In this document: positions 37,421-45,846 of the stretch, one piece after another
Numbering within the stretch: the stretch's first letter is position 1
Layout: every line of letters starts with the position of its first letter
From: Desulfonatronovibrio magnus
Lineage (GTDB): Bacteria; Desulfobacterota; Desulfovibrionia; Desulfovibrionales; Desulfonatronovibrionaceae
Length of the DNA: 64,000 nucleotides
Reading direction: 5' to 3'
NCBI RefSeq assembly: GCF_000934755.1
Contig: NZ_KN882175.1
Span: 24,456-88,455, forward strand
Program-made: the position numbers and the translations under genes
The notes under the pieces: generated by a model
Databases searched by the model: none
Told to the model about the DNA's origin: nothing
The model's input: only the letters and a program-made list of their open reading frames with translations

Positions 37421-38794
37421 TTAGTACTGCATCAACTCCAAAGGATGGGCCTGCTGATAAGGCAGGGCATGGCTGAATTGCAACCTGCAGCTCAAGCAGT
37501 CTGTACAAAGAATATCAGGGGCAATTTCTTTGATACTTCTAAACAGAGGATCTGCCATTTCTAAGGATTTGTGATGGTAATCCTTTTTATACCCCATTAT
37601 CCCTGCCATGCCACAACAAAAATATGGATCATCCAGCACTTTTAATTCTATGCCAGGAATAAGCTTTAAAAGCTTCACGTAAGGCATGCCCGCACCCTGT
37701 TCCCGAACATGACATGGTGGAAAATACGCCACTTTGACGGGCATTTTTACAAAATCAGTACTCAATCGTCCGGCATCCAAAAGCTCAGTCAAATATTGCC
37801 CGAGATCCCGGGAAGATTCAGAGATGCGGATTCTTTTAAGAGCTGGCAGGGAAGAAAAAGGTCCATCATCTTTAAGAATATTGGCATACATGGACTTATG
37901 CAGACGATGATGCTTTCTCAGGCGCGGTGTTGCATAATCATGCTCCACCGGATGAAGAACATAAGGGCCATCTTCTGCCCCGGCCTCCTGCTGATAATCT
38001 GACGAGTAATAGGCCTTATGGCTTAAAAGCTTTTTGAATAGATATCCGCAGGTTGGGCAGGAAAATATCAGATCGCGGCGGGACTTTACAGCATCATAAA
38101 GCGAGTCAAGGTTATAGCCTGCAAATTCTATTGATAACGGCTCATCACCCTCAAGCAAGGTAGGCATGGAACAGCATTTTTGTGGGGGATAAAAGACATC
38201 AACATTATTTCTCTTCAAAAAATGCACGACTGCTTTGGCTACTTCAGGAAAAAAGTGCCTTGCATTGCAACCGGCAAAATAGGCGACCCTGAGCTGGTCA
38301 GGCTCTATGTGATCATTGTTATTGCATATCCCATTATCCCTGGCCCAGGTTGAAAATTTACTGACTGGAATTTCAGGCAGACTTCTGTGAGTATGGATGC
38401 CTGCAATTTTTTTTAATAAAAACGAGGCGGCCTTGTTTTGCAGTAAAGAGTTGCCCCACCGAGGCGTTCGGCTCAGGTAAGCTGCAAGACTTTCTACATC
38501 TTGCAGTATTTTTATAAAGGCGGGCATTCCATCCCTGCTGACAAATGAACTTTTTGCCTGCAATGTTTTAACGCGAATATCTAAGCAGGGACAAAGACCA
38601 CAAAAATTGCACTGATCAGTCAAATAACGCAATTTTGCAGAAGACACCTGAACTTTAGTCTGTTGTTCCTGGTCATACAAATCATAGAGCTCAGCAAAAA
38701 AAGGACATACATCCCGCATTGTATCGCGGCATTGATCACAATCAGCACATTGGTCCAAAACTTCCCTGCTCAATTTTTCCGGAGATTTATTCAT
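37421..38794 (-). CDS. CCG-domain Fe-S oxidoreductase subunit (GlpC/HdrB-like)
   Basis: A 457-residue soluble redox protein. The N terminus has two cysteine clusters (CADCDQCRDTMRDVCPFF and CNFCGLCPCLDIR) for Fe-S binding. Two CCG modules follow: FAGCNARHFFPE...QKCCSMP and FPPCHVREQG...YFCCGMAG, then CTDCLSCRLQ. Such proteins pass electrons to membrane dehydrogenases or heterodisulfide reductase-like complexes. The first cluster CxxCxxC...CP deviates from the classical CxxCxxCxxxCP. It is a single redox gene next to a kinase gene, so its partner is unknown. Confidence 0.83.
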   Translation of the reverse strand: MNKSPEKLSREVLDQCADCDQCRDTMRDVCPFFAELYDLYDQEQQTKVQVSSAKLRYLTDQCNFCGLCPCLDIRVKTLQAKSSFVSRDGMPAFIKILQDVESLAAYLSRTPRWGNSLLQNKAASFLLKKIAGIHTHRSLPEIPVSKFSTWARDNGICNNNDHIEPDQLRVAYFAGCNARHFFPEVAKAVVHFLKRNNVDVFYPPQKCCSMPTLLEGDEPLSIEFAGYNLDSLYDAVKSRRDLIFSCPTCGYLFKKLLSHKAYYSSDYQQEAGAEDGPYVLHPVEHDYATPRLRKHHRLHKSMYANILKDDGPFSSLPALKRIRISESSRDLGQYLTELLDAGRLSTDFVKMPVKVAYFPPCHVREQGAGMPYVKLLKLIPGIELKVLDDPYFCCGMAGIMGYKKDYHHKSLEMADPLFRSIKEIAPDILCTDCLSCRLQFSHALPYQQAHPLELMQY

Positions 38795-38868
38795 TTAGAC
38801 TCACTCCACCTTGTCGGACAGGGACAAAACCGACAAATGACTTTAAAATACAGTCTCATTGCTGGAAA

Positions 38869-39987
38869 TCAGGACAGACCTTTTTCTGGATCCTGTTGAA
38901 CATCGCCCAGAAGGTTGGTTCTGATCTTTTTGCGGCGTTCATGAGGGATTTCGATATAAAAGCAGGTCCATTCACCTTCACGCGATTCTACATGCACCTT
39001 TCCCTGGTGATTTTCTACAATGCGTTTAAGGATGGATAGATCAATACCTGCTCCATCCGGCTTGGTACTGAAAAAGGGGTGAAAAACATAAGGAAGAACA
39101 TTGGCTGCTATGCCGCGTCCACTGTCGCTAACGCTGATCCTGCAGACATTGTCCTGCGCATAGGCCTTGATAGTTATCCGAGGAATGCCTGAACAGGATT
39201 CAATGGCATTTTCCACAAGAATTCGCAAAGCTCTAATAAGAAATTCAGGGTCAGCCATAAATTCAAAAGGCTCGACATCCAACTCTAAAGCACAGCCTCC
39301 ACTCTTGATTTGAGAAGCCAATTCCTGATAAACACCATCTGTAATGTCAGTGATGTTGACTTTGCGCATGACAGGGTCAGGCATACCTGCAAAAAACTCA
39401 ACTTTTTCCACTATGCTCTCAATCTTTTTGAGATTAGAATTGATAAGATTGTAATACTCTTCGTCTTCAACCGAGGCAACACATGACTTGTAAAGCTTTC
39501 TAAGAAATCCACCGATGCCCACTAAGGGATTTCTGATTTCATGGGCCACTCCATTAGCCAGTTTTACCAGATCCTCATAATTGATTTGATTAAAAACCTT
39601 TTCCATTTTTTTGGTCTTATCAATGTCGATTATGGAAAAAATATTCATTGCTGTCTGAGAATCCCGGCATGAGGTCATACGCATATCTGCAAAAAAACGA
39701 ACCTGGTTGCGCCTTAAAAGCATAATCTCGTCGTCATAAACCTGACATTGATTGGCAAGGTAAAGAAGATTCGGGTACAGAAAGTTCTGATCTTCGGGAG
39801 TAAAAAGTATTGACATGCTTTTGCCGGTAAGACCATCAACAGTATAGCCAAAAACGTCTCTGACCTTGGAGTTGGCATCCAGTATATTACCTTCAGGGTC
39901 AGTAATGATTACTGCGCTTTGAACGGTAAGAAGAATATCTCTACTTATTTCTTTATACTTAAATACTGAGTCACAATCTAAGGCCAT
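38869..39987 (-). CDS. PAS sensor histidine kinase, cytosolic
   Basis: A 372-residue kinase without membrane helices. A PAS domain (about 15-125: AVIITDPEGNILDANSKVRD) is followed by HisKA with the phospho-acceptor in GVAHEIRNPLVGIGGF and a HATPase domain (VENAIESC, DSGRGI, HPFFSTKP). The G2 box reads GAGIDLSI instead of GTGLGL, a noticeable divergence. No response regulator is adjacent. GGAG lies 7 bases before the ATG. Confidence 0.87.
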   Translation of the reverse strand: MALDCDSVFKYKEISRDILLTVQSAVIITDPEGNILDANSKVRDVFGYTVDGLTGKSMSILFTPEDQNFLYPNLLYLANQCQVYDDEIMLLRRNQVRFFADMRMTSCRDSQTAMNIFSIIDIDKTKKMEKVFNQINYEDLVKLANGVAHEIRNPLVGIGGFLRKLYKSCVASVEDEEYYNLINSNLKKIESIVEKVEFFAGMPDPVMRKVNITDITDGVYQELASQIKSGGCALELDVEPFEFMADPEFLIRALRILVENAIESCSGIPRITIKAYAQDNVCRISVSDSGRGIAANVLPYVFHPFFSTKPDGAGIDLSILKRIVENHQGKVHVESREGEWTCFYIEIPHERRKKIRTNLLGDVQQDPEKGLS

Positions 39988-40159
39988 ACATTATCTCCTG
40001 TTTATGATATGACTTGTGGGGGTGCCAGTCTTGGCAAGCACTGCAGTGTTTTCTACCTGTTCACTCTATTTATTTTATCCATGCCCTGCAAGCATGTTTT
40101 TTGAAGATCTAATGATTAGTGCGTGTTTGAATTCACAGTCAAAAACTGAATTATTTTGG

Positions 40160-40262
40160 ATGGTTACCACTAATGTGGGCTGCGCCTACAGCGTTAAAGG
40201 CTGAAGGCGGAAGGCGGAAGAATAGGGGGCTTGGGCATCACTGCTCTTTCAAGTAACTGGAA
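40160..40262 (+). repeat. Module E fragment
   Basis: TAATGTGGGCTGCGCCTACA, about four GAAGGCG/GAAGGCT units (40196-40218), GAATAGGGGGCTTGGGCATC and GCTCTTTCAAGTAACT match the middle of module E. It runs straight into module A. Confidence 0.75.
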
Positions 40263-40595
40263 TCGTTTTGATAATAAATTCAAATGGTTACAATTTTCAC
40301 ATTTTTATGATTTTTGCTTATGATTCATGCACATTTGCCAGCAAAGTTCCGTCAAAGATGGGAACTTTGTGCCTGGCACAGCTTCCTGCCCGGAGGCTTA
40401 CAGCCCGGAGGGGGACTGTCCCTCGCTGTGTAAATTTTGTCATCAAAGAAAATCTCTTCCAGGAACCAATGCAGCATCAATCTTTTTTAAAGTACCTCGC
40501 GGGGACTGTCCCAATTTCCAGAAAAGTGACAGTATCCTATAGTTACTCGCAGGTTCGGTCCCGGGCCGCCCGGGTGAGGAGCTTTCAAGTAACTG
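40256..40595 (+). repeat. Repeat modules A and D with the 30-bp hairpin inserted
   Basis: The same build as 26450-26790, including the CTTCCTGCCCGGAGGCTTAC hairpin between GGCACAG and GGGACTGTCCC. Confidence 0.88.
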
Positions 40596-40640
40596 GAATC
40601 GTTTTGATAATAAAATCAGGTTATTATGGCTTTACCATAT

Positions 40641-40820
40641 AGATTGCTTCGGTCGAATAGGCTCACTTGTTGGTGACAGGTTTTGAGCAACTACATCCCT
40701 GACACCTCAGGTGTCATTGCGAGCGAGTCTTATTACCTCATTGAATTCACGCAGTGTAGGCGCAGCCATTCAACTGGGGCGAGCGCGGCAATCCTTGTTG
40801 CGAGCCAAGCAAAGCAATCT
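40641..40820 (+). repeat. Repeat module B with a 50-base insertion
   Basis: The ends AGATTGCTTC and AAAGCAATCT are as in other copies, but about 50 bases (TTATTACCTCATTGAATTCA...CAACTGGGGC) interrupt GCGAGCGAGT...GCGCGGCAAT. The following 40840-40875 is the tail of module E (TTTTATGACAGGATTTCAGG). Confidence 0.8.
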
Positions 40821-40875
40821 CGCGCTAAGGCTGTTTTTCTTGTATTTTTATGACAGGATTTCAGGAGTAAGTTAC

Positions 40876-40903
40876 TAAAGTAATGCGGTAGATAATCCGA
40901 TAA
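40876..40903 (+). promoter_or_regulatory. Sigma-28 (FliA)-like promoter of the flagellin-like gene
   Basis: TAAAGTAA (40876-40883) and TCCGATAA (40896-40903) with a 12-base spacer match the FliA consensus TAAAGTTT-N11-GCCGATAA closely. The predicted transcript would start near 40910, directly at the AGGAG (40911-40915), so the leader is very short. The -35 lies on the junction with a module E tail. Confidence 0.65.
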
Positions 40904-40923
40904 CAGAATAAGGAGTATATACT

Positions 40924-41832
40924 ATGGCATTAAACGATCTGGAAAGATATCTTATTTTCAATACGCACAATCATCTATGGCAGCAGGATATGCTCATGAA
41001 TGCCTATTTTCGTGGCTCCAGCGTAGGTGCCAACCTGCGGGAAATGATGATTGGCCGACCGCCTGTTCAACCTTTGACCAATCCCTTTGATGAAGCCATT
41101 ACTGGGCAATTGCGCTCAGACAGCAGGGCCATCCGCAGAAATGCGGCCAATGTTCAGGAAGCAGCACAGGTTATGGGTGTAGCCTCTGAGGCAGTGAGTA
41201 CCATGAAAACCGTTCTGGAAGAAATGGAAGAGCTTCTTAAAAAAATCAAGGAAGAAAGAGATCTGTATTATGACGATGAGGAAAATCAAGATAATGGCGA
41301 TCCTGACGGTACTTTTGAAACCTCTGATGCCAATAAGGAAGATTACAAATCCCTGAAAAACCGGCTCACAAGCATTATTGAATCAACCACATATAACAGC
41401 ATTCCATTGCTGGACGGAAGCCAATGGCCAGGCACTGAACAGATAGACGATGATGGCAATATTTTTATCAAGGGTCTTCCAGGAAGGGATAATGGATTCA
41501 ACATTACGTTCAGGGACCTGGACTCCATGCAATGGGATGAACTAGATGAATCAGAACTGGATGATAGTGACAGAGGTGATTGGAAAACAAAAAACGTAGA
41601 AAGTCAACTTGAACTGGTCAGCGACCTGCTGGGGGATATCACGCTTACACAGGACCTCTATTCCAGTCGCAAGTCCAGCCTTGAATTTCAATCAGCTTCT
41701 CTCGAATCACAGGCAGACCTTCTTGACCAGGCTGTTGAAGCCAGAAGGCAAACCCCTACCTTGTCCTTAGAAGAAATTCTTGTGGATCTCCTGCTCAGAT
41801 ACTCAGGCAATATCATGAATCAGATCGGATAG
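40924..41832 (+). CDS. Flagellin-like protein
   Basis: A protein of 302 residues with the outline of a flagellin. The N-terminal D1-like helix is RAIRRNAANVQEAAQVMGVA and SEAVSTMKTVLEEMEELLKK; NRLTSIIESTTYNSIPLLDG matches the flagellin turn before the variable region (compare TTFNGxxLLDG). A short acidic middle follows, then a C-terminal helix rich in Ser and Gln (SLEFQSASLESQADLLDQAV). The extreme ends do not match canonical FliC. A sigma-28-like promoter lies upstream. No other flagellar gene is close except the PilZ gene 1.1 kb downstream. Could be a minor flagellin or a hook-filament-like protein. Confidence 0.72.
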   Translation: MALNDLERYLIFNTHNHLWQQDMLMNAYFRGSSVGANLREMMIGRPPVQPLTNPFDEAITGQLRSDSRAIRRNAANVQEAAQVMGVASEAVSTMKTVLEEMEELLKKIKEERDLYYDDEENQDNGDPDGTFETSDANKEDYKSLKNRLTSIIESTTYNSIPLLDGSQWPGTEQIDDDGNIFIKGLPGRDNGFNITFRDLDSMQWDELDESELDDSDRGDWKTKNVESQLELVSDLLGDITLTQDLYSSRKSSLEFQSASLESQADLLDQAVEARRQTPTLSLEEILVDLLLRYSGNIMNQIG

Positions 41833-41922
41833 TTGCGAATCAGCATGCGTATACTTTGCTTTTAGTACAAGTAAATACAATCGTATATGTAATAACATCA
41901 GGGCATTATGGTTTTACCATAC

Positions 41923-42160
41923 AGATTGCTTCGGTCGCTTAGGCTCACTCTTGGTGACAAATTTTCAGCAACCACATCCCTGACAGCTCAGGTGTCATTG
42001 CGAGCGAGTCTTCGAGCGCGGCAATCTCAAACGTGTTGAGGTTATTACCTCTTTTTTTGTGGCTTAAGCCACATTTCAAAGAAGCGGCTGGAGCCGCAAG
42101 AGTAAGACGTCCCCAGGCTGGAGCCTGGGAACGAGGGGTATAAGCTACTCACACGTTCGG
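41923..42160 (+). repeat. Repeat modules B (short) and C
   Basis: Module B runs 41923-42027 and lacks the CTTGTTGCGAGCGAAGCGAA part. Module C at 42055-42150 has GTGGCTTAAGCCAC in place of GTGGCTCCAGCCAC, then GCGGCTGGAGCCGC and CCCAGGCTGGAGCCTGGG. Confidence 0.83.
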
Positions 42161-42189
42161 TCCCGGGCCGCCCGGGTGAGAAGCTTACA

Positions 42190-42495
42190 AGCAACTATAG
42201 TCGTTTTGCTAATAAAATCAGACGTTTATAATTTTCATATTTTTACGATTTTTGCCTATGATACATGAACATTTGCCAGAAAATTTCCGTCAAAGATGAG
42301 AGCTTTGCGCCTGGCACAGGGACTGTCCCTCGCTGTGTAAATTTTTCCATTTAAGCAAATTTCTTCCAGGAACCAATGCAGCATCAATCTTTTTTATAGT
42401 ACCTCGCGGGGACTGTCCCAATGTCCATAGAGGAGACTCATTTTCAGTTACTCGAAGGTTCGGTCCCGGTCCCTCCGGGTGAGGAGCTTCCAAGT
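42190..42495 (+). repeat. Repeat modules A and D without the 30-bp hairpin
   Basis: GGCACAGGGACTGTCCCTCG is uninterrupted here. The module D hairpin is CCCGG-TCCCT-CCGGG. Confidence 0.88.
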
Positions 42496-42539
42496 AACTT
42501 CAAAAAAAACTGGACCCCGGATCAAGTCCGTGGTGACGG

Positions 42540-42725
42540 TTAAAGCAAGTTTTTACTCTTTACCGTCATTCCGGCGAAAGCCGGAATCCAGGCTTTGGTA
42601 TGAAGAAGCGGCTGGAGCCGCAAGAGTAAGACGTCCCCAGGCTGGAGCCTGGGAACGAGGGGTATAAGCTACTCACACGTTCGGTCCCGGGCCGCCAGGG
42701 TGAGGAGCTTCTAAACAACTATAAT
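42540..42725 (+). repeat. Partial repeat with modules C and D
   Basis: TTTACCGTCATTCCGGCGAA and GCCGGAATCC form a dyad, followed by GCGGCTGGAGCCGC, CCCAGGCTGGAGCCTGGG, and CGGTCCCGGGCCGCCAGGGT. It is joined to the tail of the copy at 42190-42495. Confidence 0.75.
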
Positions 42726-42773
42726 CCTGGACATTCAAGGCGCTAAACAGCCACAAAAAAATTCTACTTAGCT

Positions 42774-42802
42774 TTGACTTGCAATTAATGCATAAATAAT
42801 TT
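42774..42802 (+). promoter_or_regulatory. Possible sigma-70 promoter of the PilZ gene
   Basis: TTGACT (42774-42779) and TAATTT (42797-42802) are 17 bases apart, 110 bases before the ATG. The -10 is a weak match. Confidence 0.35.
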
Positions 42803-42912
42803 AAGTATTATTGCTATTCTAAGTTAGGTACAAATCACATTTTTTTAAAAACCAACCAGCTGACAACTTTTTCACTCTCAAACTAACAAATAGCATTATA
42901 GAAACTCAGCCT

Positions 42913-43761
42913 ATGATCAATTCTGCAGAAAAAATCAGAACTTTTCTTAACGCTTCCATGGATCAGCGTTCCAGGTTCATCATTGTATTGCCCAAGGAAA
43001 CTACAAGTGTAGGAGATCTTGGCGGCTATCTCGTGGACTTTGATGATAACAATCTCAAGTTTGAGCTTGTAAACAAAAATTTCAGTCCAAAGTGGAAAGG
43101 CCTGACAGTTACCTGTTACTTCAGAGTTGTTGACATGAAGGGATCACGCAAGGAAGTATTTTTTAACTTTGAGTCTAAAATATTAAAATTTACTTCAGAC
43201 ATATCAGGCCAAACCAGTCTTTTGTTAAGTTTTCCCATGAACATGACAATTGGACAACGCAGAAAAAGCATGCGCATTGGTATGGATATTCGATTGCTTC
43301 TTGGATTTTCCATATGGGAAGAAGATAAATTTATCAAGGAATCATCCAACTCAAATCAAAAGTGCCTGTATCCCCCTCTGATCACAGCTAAGTGTATAAA
43401 CTCAGGAAAAGTAAGGGTTGTAAACATATCTGCCGGTGGACTGAGAAAAGAGATCAATGCCGAATTAATCCAGGAACTGGGAATAAACTGGAAAAAAAAT
43501 CATCCCTTCATAATATGGATGGTTTTACTTGAGCCAAGTACAGGCAAAAAACAAGATTTATGGCTTAAGGCAAGGATAAAATACAAGCATGAGGATCCTG
43601 CTGAAAAAGATCAGTCACTGGGAATTGAGTTTGTAAGTTATGGAACAATCAACTCAAGTAAAAAAATGATCTGGAACCGGGTCAAAAATTTTAATATTGA
43701 CCAGATTGGGAATTGGACGTATCAGAGGTACCTTGAGGAATTCAGGCAGGAGTGCACATAA
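42913..43761 (+). CDS. PilZ-domain c-di-GMP receptor (YcgR-like)
   Basis: A soluble protein of 282 residues. The N-terminal half (about 15-110) is a beta-rich YcgR-N-like domain. The PilZ domain shows the RxxxR motif at Arg117-Arg121 (QRRKSMRI) and NxSxxG at Asn171-Gly176 (VNISAGG), the c-di-GMP ligands. YcgR-like proteins slow the flagellar motor when c-di-GMP binds, which fits the flagellin-like gene upstream. A long insertion (about 130-165) separates the two motifs. Confidence 0.85.
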   Translation: MINSAEKIRTFLNASMDQRSRFIIVLPKETTSVGDLGGYLVDFDDNNLKFELVNKNFSPKWKGLTVTCYFRVVDMKGSRKEVFFNFESKILKFTSDISGQTSLLLSFPMNMTIGQRRKSMRIGMDIRLLLGFSIWEEDKFIKESSNSNQKCLYPPLITAKCINSGKVRVVNISAGGLRKEINAELIQELGINWKKNHPFIIWMVLLEPSTGKKQDLWLKARIKYKHEDPAEKDQSLGIEFVSYGTINSSKKMIWNRVKNFNIDQIGNWTYQRYLEEFRQECT

Positions 43762-43784
43762 AATGATTTATAGTAGTTTACCCC

Positions 43785-44040
43785 TTTTATCAGGTAAGCA
43801 GGAGCCAGGCACTCCAGACCCACTTGAGCATCAACTTATGTTTCCAACGTCTCACTGTTGATGCAGATGAATCCCGTCAAAGTCAGCAGCCGAGCCACAT
43901 GCAAAAAGCTAAACTTACCACTACAGCGACATTTTATGGAAATTACTGCCTCGGCCATTGGGGACAGGCACTTTTGCCGACCTTAAACCGCAAAACAGCC
44001 GGACTATCCGGCAGCAAAAGAGCCAGGCACTTTAAAGCTT
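43785..44040 (-). repeat. Decayed REPIN-like element and inverted partner of 24885-24995
   Basis: GGAGCCAGGCACTCCAGACC and CACTTGAGCATCAACTTATG resemble a REPIN half; 43955-44035 (GGGGACAGGCACTTTTGCCG, ACCTTAAACCGCAAAACAGC) is the reverse complement of the repeat near 24.9 kb. Confidence 0.6.
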
Positions 44041-44082
44041 CACTACAGTGTTGTTGCAGTGCTACAAATCCAGGAATAAAAT

Positions 44083-44301
44083 ATGTTTAATGAAAAGTTT
44101 ATCAACGAGCTGGAAAAACATCTTATATCAGGCGAGTTGGAAGATATTTTTAAGCACTCATCAGAAGAGAGAAGAGGTGAAATTCTGGATTATTTGGAGA
44201 GAATCATGGAACTGGGTGACTTAGCTGATGAAGTAGCTACTAAATTGATTTTTGCTCACTCAGGTCTTGGCAATATTTATAATTCCAGCCCCCACAAATA
44301 A
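44083..44301 (+). CDS. Small acidic helical protein of unknown function
   Basis: A 72-residue protein, MFNEKFINELEKHLISGELE at the start, charged and predicted helical, with AGGA 8 bases before the ATG. Its 3' end overlaps the convergent rsmG gene by 25 bases. I recognise no family. The frame, ribosome binding site and amphipathic pattern make it a plausible gene, but its shortness leaves doubt. Confidence 0.6.
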   Translation: MFNEKFINELEKHLISGELEDIFKHSSEERRGEILDYLERIMELGDLADEVATKLIFAHSGLGNIYNSSPHK

Positions 44302-44927
44302 CGTTTTTTTCCTTTTACCTTGTAAACATGCTCACACTTAAGTCCAAAATCGTCTAATTTTTGCCCACGGTACTTATCAGAAGAAAGTATTATAATTCCT
44401 CCTTTTTTGGCCAGCATTTCTTTTGTCTGAGGCAATAGTTCAGACCAGGGCATAAAGGCCCTGCTGATAATTAACCTGGCAGGCAAGATGCTCTTTTCTA
44501 TTTGTTGAAATCTGCAATTCAGCACAAGTGTGTTATTGAGCCTGACGCTTGCCAGTGCTCTGTTCATAAAGGCAGCCCTTCTGGTTCTACTCTCCACAAG
44601 ATAATATCTGCCACTGTTCCATACTATTCTTAAAGGAATCCCGGGCAGACCGGCACCCGCTCCGAGATCCAGAACCCTGTCGTCTTCTGCAATCTGATAA
44701 TTTTCATCAATAAATTTCCAGAGAAAAAAACTGTCCAGAACAAGCTCTTCAAGAACTCTACCCCACTCATAAGGACCTACAAGGTTCATCACCTTATTCC
44801 ACTGCATTAGAAGATCCAGATATGAGAATAAGCTCTGTATCTGATTCTGATTCAGGTTGAATCCGTAATGCTGCACAACGTCAGCAAGCACATTCTGGTT
44901 CATAAATTCACTATTCGTATTTCGCAT
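44277..44927 (-). CDS. rsmG: 16S rRNA (guanine527-N7)-methyltransferase RsmG
   Basis: This 216-residue SAM methyltransferase modifies G527 of 16S rRNA. Motif I is LDLGAGAGLPGIPL, followed by VESRTRRAAFMNRA and the late LIISRAFMPWSELL, all typical of GidB/RsmG. Length is normal. It is a single gene here, not next to mnmG or parA. Its upstream side is repeat modules. Confidence 0.95.
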   Translation of the reverse strand: MRNTNSEFMNQNVLADVVQHYGFNLNQNQIQSLFSYLDLLMQWNKVMNLVGPYEWGRVLEELVLDSFFLWKFIDENYQIAEDDRVLDLGAGAGLPGIPLRIVWNSGRYYLVESRTRRAAFMNRALASVRLNNTLVLNCRFQQIEKSILPARLIISRAFMPWSELLPQTKEMLAKKGGIIILSSDKYRGQKLDDFGLKCEHVYKVKGKKRYLWGLEL

Positions 44928-44943
44928 CTTGTGTAACTTAAAA

Positions 44944-45204
44944 GCGCCTCACCCGGGAGGACCGGGACCGAACTTGTGAGTAACTTATACCCCTCGTTCC
45001 CAGGCTCCAGCCTGGGGACGTCTTACTCTTGCGGCTCCAGCCGCTTCTTCAAAATGTGGCTGGAGCCTGGGAACAAGAAAAACAGCCTTAGCGCGTTTGG
45101 GATTGCCGCGCTCGAAGACTCGCTCGCAATGACACCTGAACTGTCAGGTATGTAGTTGCTCAAAACCTGTCACCCACGAAGGAGCCTAAGCGACCGAAGC
45201 AACC
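44944..45204 (-). repeat. Repeat modules D, C and B, minus orientation
   Basis: CACCCGGGAGGACCGGGACC (module D), CCCAGGCTCCAGCCTGGG and GCGGCTCCAGCCGC (module C), then module B at 45101-45204 in reverse. Confidence 0.85.
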
Positions 45205-45259
45205 CCTAAGGTAAAGCTATAAACATCCGATTTTATTAGCAAAATGATTGTAGTTACTT

Positions 45260-45605
45260 AGAAGCTCCTCACCCGGGCGGACCGGGACCGAACCTGCGAG
45301 TAACTCTAAGAGTCTGTCACTTTTTTGGAAATTGGGACAGTCCCCGCGAGGTGCTACAAACAAGACTGATGCTGCATTGGTTCCTGGAAAAAATTTGCTT
45401 AAATGATAAAATTTACACAGCGAGGGACAGTCCCCCTCCGGGCTGTAAGCCTCCGGGCAGGAAGCTGTGCCAGGCGCAAGGTTCCCATCTTTGATGGAAC
45501 TTTTCAGGAAATTGAGAATCAATCATATGTAAAAATTATAAAAATTGTGAAAATTATAACCGTCTGATTTCATTAGAAAAACGATTATAGTTACTTGTAA
45601 GAAGC
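45260..45605 (-). repeat. Repeat modules D and A with the 30-bp hairpin, minus orientation
   Basis: CACCCGGGCGGACCGGGACC, GGGACAGTCCCCGCGAGG, the TGATGCTGCATTGGTTCCTG core, GGGACAGTCCCCCTCCGGGC with the 30-bp hairpin, and CAAGGTTCCCATCTTTGATG. Confidence 0.88.
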
Positions 45606-45846
45606 TTAAGGCGCTATACTCGGACGCCCTCGAAGCAAATCAAGATGTGAGGGCGTCTTGGACCGGGCGGTTATTGGGCTAATAAAACTTCTCGACTTTC
45701 AACCTGAAAAAGGTTAAATTAAAAAGTTATTTGATTGGACACGAAAAATATTATTTGGCAGATTGTTCATCAATTTCATTTACTTGTATCAAGAAACTTA
45801 AAAGCGCATTACCTGAATTTTCAATACATGCCCAGTGGAGGACTAC
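45606..45846. other. Intergenic region upstream of fabD with a hairpin
   Basis: ACGCCCTC (45624-45631) pairs with GAGGGCGT (45649-45656). The rest is AT-rich and must hold the fabD promoter; none is clear. Confidence 0.5.
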
